From Hydractinia symbiolongicarpus (lineage: Eukaryota > Cnidaria > Hydrozoa > Anthoathecata > Hydractiniidae): DNA of 64,000 bases. Location: assembly GCF_029227915.1 (NCBI RefSeq), contig NC_079878.1, positions 3,536,001 to 3,600,000 of the forward strand. Direction: 5' to 3'. A program made the translations under genes and the position numbers. The notes under the pieces are model-generated. The model was given only the letters and a program-made list of their open reading frames with translations. It was not told the DNA's origin and did no database searches. Positions 63,158-64,000 of this stretch are shown piece after piece (the stretch's first letter is position 1; each line of letters begins with the position of its first letter).

Positions 63158-64000
63158 TTTAAATTATTTTTTCACCACTAAAACGCATGAGACTTGTAGT
63201 TTTCAAAAGTGTTTTCATTTTTGATGAGACGCTGAATAAAAGAAGTTTAATCGCCGGCAAACGAAAACCGGCGATTTCCGGTAAATCCCGGACTCGGCCC
63301 GTATAGTCAAAAGTATACAAAGAAGGTACCCAGGGAGTAAACTCATTTCCCGAACGATTTTTTAAATTATTTTTTCATCACTAAAACGCATGAGACTTGT
63401 ATTTTTTAGAAATGTTTTCATTTTTGATGAGACGCTTAATGAAAGTGGTTTAATCGCCGGCAAATGAAAACCCGCGATTTCCCGTAAATCCCGGGCTTGG
63501 CCCGTATAGTCAAATGTATACAAAGAAAGTACCCAGGGAGTAAACTCATTTCCCGAACGATTTTTTATATTATTTTTTCACCACTAAAACGCATGAGACT
63601 TGTAGTTTTTAAAAGTGTTTTCATTTTTGATGAGACGGTGAATAAAAGAAGTTTAATTTCCGGCAAACGAAAACCCGCGATTTTCCGTAAATCCCGGACT
63701 CGGCCCGTATAGTCAAAAGTATACAAAGAAGGTACCCAGAGAGTAAACTCATTTCCCGAACGATCTTTTAAATTATTTTTTCACCACTAAAACGCATGAG
63801 ACTTGTAGTTTGCAGAAATGTTTTCATTTTTGATGAGACGCTTAATGAAAGTGGTTTAATCGCCGGCAAACGAAAACCCGCGATTTCCCGTAAATCCCGG
63901 GCTTGGCCCGTATAGTTGAATGCATACAAAGAAAGTACCCAGGGAGTAAACTCATTTCCTGAACGATTTTTTAAATTATTATTTAACCACTAAAGCCCAT
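63158..64000 (+). repeat. Right-hand end of window, satellite continues
   Basis: These monomers match 53.56-53.97 kb and then 54.58-55.0 kb (CATCACTAAAACG, GATCTTTTAAATT, TTTCCTGAACG). The window ends inside a monomer at CACTAAAGCCCAT, so the array extends beyond it. Confidence 0.8.

Larger units (their letters stand above)
1668..64000 (+). repeat. Tandem satellite array, ~203-bp monomer, about 307 copies
   Basis: The whole stretch is head-to-tail monomers of about 203 bp in one orientation. Counting from GAAAGTACCC, landmarks in order are a CATTTCCCG, a T-rich tract, CACCACTAAA, CATGAGACTTGTAG, a duplicated GTTTTCA, TTGATGAGACGC, GCCGGCAAACGAAAACCC, a second CATTTCCCG or GATTTCCCG, CGGACTCGGCCCGTATAG and GTATACAAA. 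A consensus counted by hand gives 42 C, 35 G and 13 CpG in 203 bp. Linked alternatives recur: GCTGAATAAAAGAAG with GTCAAAAGTATAC; GCTTAATGAAAGTGG with GTCGAATGCATAC; CCCTGTGAGTAAACTCATTTCCAAAACG in place of CCCAGGGAGTAAACTCATTTCCCGAACG. 203 is not a multiple of three, so any reading frame shifts each monomer and open frames stay at or below about 102 codons. No known satellite family was recognised. Confidence 0.97.

Noticed and set aside
5647-63712. Many open frames of 61-102 codons in the array, on both strands, some with repeated near-identical proteins
   Set aside because: They are translations of the satellite. The 203-bp period shifts frame every monomer, conservation is at DNA level only, and no domain or signal is visible.
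1668-64000. Hammerhead ribozyme in each monomer (TTGATGAG followed by GAATAAAAGAA)
   Set aside because: The essential C of CUGAUGA is T here, and no complementary stem II arms flank the loop. The resemblance is partial.
1668-64000. CENP-B box in monomers with GCCCGTATAGTCGAAT
   Set aside because: The reverse-complement core CCCG-NN-T-NNNN-CGAA is matched except that only three bases separate T from CGAA. It occurs only in the GTCGAATG subtype. Spacing matters for CENP-B binding, so I do not call it.
1668-64000. tRNA-derived SINE or pol III B box (GGTTTAATCGCC)
   Set aside because: It lacks the GTTCGA core and there is no A box at suitable spacing. The units are strictly tandem rather than dispersed.
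1668-64000. CRISPR array or bacterial repeat region
   Set aside because: There are no short repeats with unique spacers. The whole unit repeats, and the adjacent gene is a metazoan-type THAP transposase.

Overview
The window is eukaryotic, almost certainly metazoan, and consists of two things. Positions 1 to about 1667 hold most of a class II DNA transposon whose transposase gene lies on the minus strand. Positions about 1668 to 64000 are one uninterrupted tandem satellite array with a monomer of about 203 bp, roughly 307 copies, all in the same orientation and about 38% G+C. I see no other gene, RNA gene, CRISPR array or bacterial feature. The host is not identifiable from the sequence. The THAP/DDE transposase family is common in cnidarians, sponges, molluscs, arthropods and fish, and the retained CpG content fits a host that does not heavily methylate repeats, so an invertebrate is a guess.

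Transposon: reading leftwards from 1579, the gene encodes a Ser/Asn-rich leader, a THAP zinc finger, a coiled coil and a conserved linker (270 residues). One in-frame TGA at 769-767 is followed in the same frame by a helix-turn-helix and a DDE nuclease core (about 252 residues) ending at position 8. Apart from that stop the frame is intact and the D, D and E catalytic residues are present, so the copy looks young but disabled. Its 3' terminus lies left of the window. Its 5' side abuts satellite sharply at about 1668, and an open frame runs by chance from satellite into the transposase.

Satellite: each monomer carries recognisable landmarks (GTATAC, CATTTCCCG, GCCGGC, TTGATGAGACGC). Variants at several sites are linked, and linked sets recur at multiples of 203 bp. 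The array is therefore a mosaic of local higher-order repeats (HORs) and segmental copies. These have offsets of about 2028 (10-mer), 404 (2-mer), 1220 (6-mer), 3288, 1620 (8-mer), 1663 (8-mer plus 40 bp), 1259 (6-mer plus 41 bp), 4790, 1015 (5-mer), 2820-3020, 792 (4-mer), 1003 (5-mer), 609 (3-mer) and 3449 (17-mer) bp. No single HOR fills the array. The first few kb resemble the last 12 kb more than the middle, and several indel variants are confined to zones.

Most notable: a perfect 20-bp-arm inverted repeat at 33590-33631, the only inverted stretch noticed in the array and best explained by template switching; a CpG content about 1.8 times expectation; a 41-bp partial duplication recurring at least 13 times; an 18-bp palindrome variant restricted to 24-36 kb; and the satellite-to-transposase junction. 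I found no new enzyme or defence system. The novelty, if any, is the satellite family and how it evolves. HOR boundaries were read by eye and are good to a few tens of bases.
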